From positions 1 to 15,741 of the forward strand of contig CAYWNP010000057.1 of the NCBI GenBank assembly GCA_964459675.1: a DNA stretch of 15,741 nucleotides, in the 5' to 3' direction. Within the stretch, counting starts at the first letter, position 1; each line of letters opens with the position of its first letter. The position numbers were made by a program, and so were the translations under genes. Source of the DNA: CAIZQW01 sp964459675. GTDB taxonomy: Bacteria > Verrucomicrobiota > Kiritimatiellia > RFP12 > UBA1067. Under the pieces are notes generated by a model that searched no databases, was not told the origin of the DNA, and saw only the letters and a list, made by a program, of their open reading frames with translations. This document shows positions 15,080 through 15,741 of this stretch, piece by piece.

Positions 15080-15110
15080 AAAAAAGAGCGGGGAAACTCC
15101 CCACCCTTTT
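15080..15110 (-). terminator. Intrinsic-terminator-like hairpin in the nusA leader (possible attenuator)
   Basis: On the minus strand AAAAG-GGT-GGGGA (15110-15098) pairs with TCCCC-GCT-CTTTT (15094-15082) around a GTT loop. All 13 positions pair if two G-U wobbles are allowed, and a run of six U ends at 15080. On the plus strand the two wobbles become A-C mismatches and the U-run is shorter, so the element is oriented with nusA. It begins only about 16 nt after the predicted transcription start and would release a leader RNA of about 45 nt. An alternative small hairpin using TTTTAA and TTAAAA (about 15107-15122) would compete for the base of the stem. Confidence 0.6.
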
Positions 15111-15132
15111 AAGGCTTAAAAAAAGTAACAAG

Positions 15133-15162
15133 ATAATACCCTAAAAAAGGTATAACTGTCAA
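15133..15162 (-). promoter_or_regulatory. nusA: Strong sigma70-like promoter for the nusA operon
   Basis: On the minus strand TTGACA (15162-15157) and TATTAT (15138-15133) are separated by 18 bp: a perfect -35 and a -10 with one mismatch. The start of transcription would be near 15126, giving an 80-90 nt leader before the nusA ATG at 15042. Confidence 0.7.
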
Positions 15163-15472
15163 TCGCTAAACAAGCCCCCCTTCCGGTTTTTGCGTTTTAG
15201 CACCGTCACAGTCCGTCGGTGTCGAGCAGCATACGGTCATGGTTGTTCTGTTCCAGCCACCAGTAGGTGAAGTATTTCGTCTCGACAATCATCGCCTTCC
15301 ACCGGCAAGTCGCCAACCATTACGCATCAAGCACAGACGCGACGTGCCTGCCATAACAAAACATTCATTCATGACACTGACTTTCGTAAAGCAACATTAT
15401 TCACAATGTCCCATGTCTAATTTAGTCCCTCTGCCTCTTTGAGAATGACGTTCATGCGGTCGCACCTACAAC
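15163..15472. other. Intergenic region without an intact gene
   Basis: About 310 bp between the nusA promoter and the nrfA stop. It contains one probable coding remnant (15206-15322, minus) and an imperfect inverted repeat ACATT...AATGT at 15394-15409. I see no tRNA, no further promoter of quality and no terminator for nrfA with a U-run. The remaining sequence looks non-coding in all frames. Confidence 0.5.
15206..15322 (-). pseudogene. Probable 3' remnant of an unidentified gene
   Basis: The minus-strand frame from about 15322 to a TGA at 15208-15206 encodes a strikingly aromatic, protein-like stretch, CRWKAMIVETKYF then TYWWLEQNNHDRM and LLDTDGL. A TAA lies in frame just upstream of this stretch, so the open part is under 40 codons. 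An ATG at 15292 exists but has no convincing ribosome binding site. Codon third positions are mostly G or C, as in nrfA. It is best viewed as the tail of a gene destroyed by deletion or rearrangement between nrfA and the nusA operon. A second frame here is also open (MVGDLPVEGDD...), which lowers confidence. The family is not recognised. Confidence 0.35.
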
Positions 15473-15741
15473 TCACTTCTGTGCCTTTACCGCGTGCTTC
15501 AAAAGTTCGATCCGCCCGCGCTGGGCGAGGTCGATGGCTTCGGCCAGGATACGCGCGGACTCCTGCGGCGCGTGAAACCCCATCGAGTTCTCTGCGGCCA
15601 CGAAGTCCAACCGCCACTGCGCCTGACGGTGTAGCGTCCGCGCCCCTTGGAGCGCGTCGTCTGTCGCGCCGCTTTTCTTGGCGTCGGCCAGCTCTTGGAT
15701 CAGTCCCACGGTGGCCTGTTCGGCGCGGAGCATCAGCGCCT
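15473..15741 (-). CDS. nrfA: Ammonia-forming cytochrome c nitrite reductase, C-terminal part
   Basis: The frame enters from the right edge and ends at TGA 15475-15473; about 88 C-terminal codons are visible. QAQWRLDFVAAENSMGFHAPQE followed by a helix (ARILAEAIDLAQRGRIELL) matches the C-terminal helical end of NrfA, where the E. coli and Wolinella enzymes have WDF...HAPEE or SVGFHNPQ. The His in GFHAPQE is the conserved residue that serves as a haem axial ligand in the family. The CxxCH/CxxCK haem sites would lie outside the window. NrfA is a periplasmic pentahaem enzyme that reduces nitrite to ammonium with six electrons. Its partner nrfH would be expected upstream, to the right. The gene is in the same direction as nusA but separated by a 310-bp gap and the nusA promoter. 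Confidence 0.8.
   Translation of the reverse strand, partial: ALMLRAEQATVGLIQELADAKKSGATDDALQGARTLHRQAQWRLDFVAAENSMGFHAPQESARILAEAIDLAQRGRIELLKHAVKAQK

Noticed and set aside
15394..15409. Imperfect inverted repeat ACATTATTCACAATGT as an operator
   Set aside because: Only 5-bp arms with a mismatched centre and no promoter next to it; not above chance in AT-rich spacer.
1..15741. CRISPR array, tRNA, rRNA, insertion sequence or prophage
   Set aside because: No regular 25-40 bp repeats with spacers, no cloverleaf sequence, no transposase or integrase motif and no terminal inverted repeats were seen on either strand.

Overview
The window reads as a chromosomal segment of a Gram-negative bacterium. 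Evidence for an outer membrane and energised periplasm is an arabinose-5-phosphate isomerase (Kdo/LPS synthesis), an ExbB-ExbD-TonB set and a secreted Spy/CpxP-like protein; the right edge carries the C-terminus of a cytochrome c nitrite reductase (NrfA), which points to respiratory nitrite ammonification. A dimeric-type (single chain) glycyl-tRNA synthetase plus this mixture would fit the PVC group (for example Verrucomicrobiota or Kiritimatiellota), but that is a guess from gene content and protein flavour, not from a search.

Layout. 1-337: start of a signal-peptide protein on the minus strand, short tandem repeats just upstream of its start codon, and what looks like the orphaned 3' end of a lost plus-strand gene. 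334-1977 (minus): a carotenoid-isomerase/phytoene-desaturase-like flavoprotein, preceded by a possible 10-codon leader peptide. Divergent from it, 2139-4579 (plus): a metallo-beta-lactamase-fold hydrolase overlapping an MscS-type channel with a C-terminal cyclic-nucleotide-binding domain, behind a good sigma70-like promoter. 4648-8131 (plus): kdsD, exbB, exbD, tonB and a Spy-like periplasmic protein, with a sigma70-like promoter in front of kdsD.

8141-15042 (minus): larB, glyS, rbfA, infB and nusA, transcribed nusA to larB and convergent with the plus-strand block. This is the widespread nusA-infB-rbfA translation/transcription operon, here without rimP before nusA, without ylxR between nusA and infB, and with glyS-larB where truB often follows. 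A near-consensus promoter (15133-15162) and a terminator-like hairpin (15080-15110) sit in the short nusA leader, suggesting attenuation. 15163-15472 has no intact gene but holds a probable coding remnant; 15473-15741 is the nrfA 3' end.

The most interesting unit is the hydrolase-channel pair (2139-4579). The hydrolase belongs by motif to an MBL branch I associate with nucleotide/phosphodiester hydrolysis, and the channel has an intact phosphate-binding cassette for a cyclic nucleotide. With a 13-bp gene overlap, they could form a compact unit in which one protein removes the ligand that gates the other. That is inference, not demonstrated.
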